Of a stretch of DNA of 5,534 bases, positions 4,700-5,534 are shown piece by piece (within the stretch, counting starts at the first letter, position 1; each line of letters begins with the position of its first letter). The notes under the pieces are model-generated. The model saw only the letters and a list, made by a program, of their open reading frames with translations, searched no databases and was not told the origin of the DNA. Made by a program: the position numbers and the translations under genes. The DNA comes from Candidatus Cloacimonadota bacterium. Lineage in GTDB: Bacteria > Cloacimonadota > Cloacimonadia > Cloacimonadales > WRIO01. The stretch spans positions 1 through 5,534 of the forward strand of contig WRIO01000096.1 of assembly GCA_009782695.1 (NCBI GenBank). Reading direction: 5' to 3'.

Positions 4700-5534
4700 A
4701 TGTTGAAAATATTACAAAACCAACACGGACTCGCTGTAAACATAGCTGTGGCTATGGTTCTAGTCGCAGTGACTATCTCTGCTATGATTTCGCTGATAAA
4801 TCTAAATTTAGATGACTCAAATTCAGTGATCTGGCAGCAAGACAAGCTGCAACAACAGCTGCTCACTCGCACCGAATCGGAACGTGTGCTTTTTATGCAG
4901 GGCAGGGATTTTTTCTCGAACCGTAGAGTGGAGATCATCGGAAAAGATAGGGTCGCTACTCATACGCTAAACTATAGAAACCCACCGACATCACTGGTAA
5001 CCACACCTAATTTTTATAGTGAACTAGCCACTTCTCACTTGATATCTGCTATGTGTATCACCAGGCACAACCGCAGAAATGCTATCACTTCACTCACTCC
5101 TATGTCACCTGTGAGAACCTACTTTGAGAAGATGACTACCCGCTCCTCCCTCGCCCAATTCCAATATTTTACTGACAATGACGGCTCGGACCTAACAAAT
5201 ATACCTGGTCATGTAGCTAGTCGTGTGTCTTTCGACGGGCGAGATGAGCTACATGGTCGAGTGCATAGTAACACTGATATTTTAGTGCAGAATAATGGAC
5301 AAGGAACCAATGACGGCTGGCCGAAATTTCACTCTCTGGTCACCACTGCCGGCGAAATCAAAAGATGGAATGGTACTACCATTTCCGCTCTCTCAAAAAG
5401 TGAAAAAGATAACATATTCCCCCATGGATGGAGAGAGCATGTTCCCCGAATAGAATATATAGCTGATGCAAGGACTATCCGTAAAAATGGCAGATTGATG
5501 GGGTCTCGTAATGCAGATATTATTTACGCAGAAA
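4700..5534 (+). CDS. Large PilX/GspK-like prepilin-type protein, 5' part (runs off the right edge)
   Basis: Translation from ATG 4700 stays open for 278 codons to the window end. The N-terminus MLKILQNQHG resembles the leader of the main pilin (MLKTLKTQKG), and it is followed by a hydrophobic helix, LAVNIAVAMVLVAVTISAMI. Mature position 5 is Ile rather than Glu, as in the non-Glu GspK and PilX classes that sit at the pilus tip. The exported part contains FDGRDELHGRVHSNTDI (178-194). A G-x-VH-[ST]-N pattern recurs in large pilus-associated surface proteins, and I recall something like it in uncharacterised domains, but I cannot name the family with certainty. AAGGAAGG at 4686-4693 is the ribosome binding site, and the gap to the previous stop is 18 bases. 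The single cysteine seen is Cys119. The C-terminal end is not visible. Confidence 0.78.
   Translation, partial: MLKILQNQHGLAVNIAVAMVLVAVTISAMISLINLNLDDSNSVIWQQDKLQQQLLTRTESERVLFMQGRDFFSNRRVEIIGKDRVATHTLNYRNPPTSLVTTPNFYSELATSHLISAMCITRHNRRNAITSLTPMSPVRTYFEKMTTRSSLAQFQYFTDNDGSDLTNIPGHVASRVSFDGRDELHGRVHSNTDILVQNNGQGTNDGWPKFHSLVTTAGEIKRWNGTTISALSKSEKDNIFPHGWREHVPRIEYIADARTIRKNGRLMGSRNADIIYAE

Overview
The window is bacterial chromosome with two divergent transcription units. The minus strand carries the first 132 codons of glyQ, the glycyl-tRNA synthetase alpha chain, running off the left edge. The plus strand carries what looks like one long type IV pilus operon, running off the right edge. The upstream region of the operon has a TTG-N19-TATTTTTG element, which matches the Bacteroidetes-type promoter (TTG, then TAnnTTTG). 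This, the heavy use of ATA and CTA codons, and the tandem palindromes suggest a Gram-negative member of the Fibrobacteres-Chlorobi-Bacteroidetes group. A Cloacimonadota-like genome is my best guess, but the window holds no marker that settles it.

Layout: 1-398 (minus) glyQ 5' part; 399-780 divergent intergenic region with a GC-rich hairpin and promoters; 781-930 a 49-codon small ORF; 933-1538 a secreted protein that resembles the N-terminal region of M6-type metalloproteases, apparently in two copies and with no protease domain; 1555-1977 a type IV pilin or pseudopilin; 1997-3055 pilT, the retraction ATPase, starting at TTG; 3056-3453 a non-coding stretch holding seven tandem hairpins; 3454-3999, 4001-4681 and 4700-5534 three further prepilin-like proteins in the order expected of PilV/PilW/PilX-type minor pilins, the last one incomplete.

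How they fit together: gaps between the plus-strand genes are 1 to 19 bases except at the hairpin array, so most are probably co-transcribed. The pilin would be the filament subunit, PilT the motor that depolymerises it, and the three minor prepilins a likely priming or tip complex. The PilX-like protein has a large extracellular part and lacks the Glu5 of ordinary pilins. The roles of the small ORF and of the M6-like secreted protein are unknown. No pilB, pilC, pilD or secretin gene is present, so the machine must be completed by genes elsewhere.

The most unusual structure is the hairpin array, which lies inside the presumed operon between pilT and the minor pilin genes. Its stem is kept by compensatory change between copies, and its spacers fall into two families. 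It may be a repetitive palindromic element, an mRNA-processing or attenuation element, or both.
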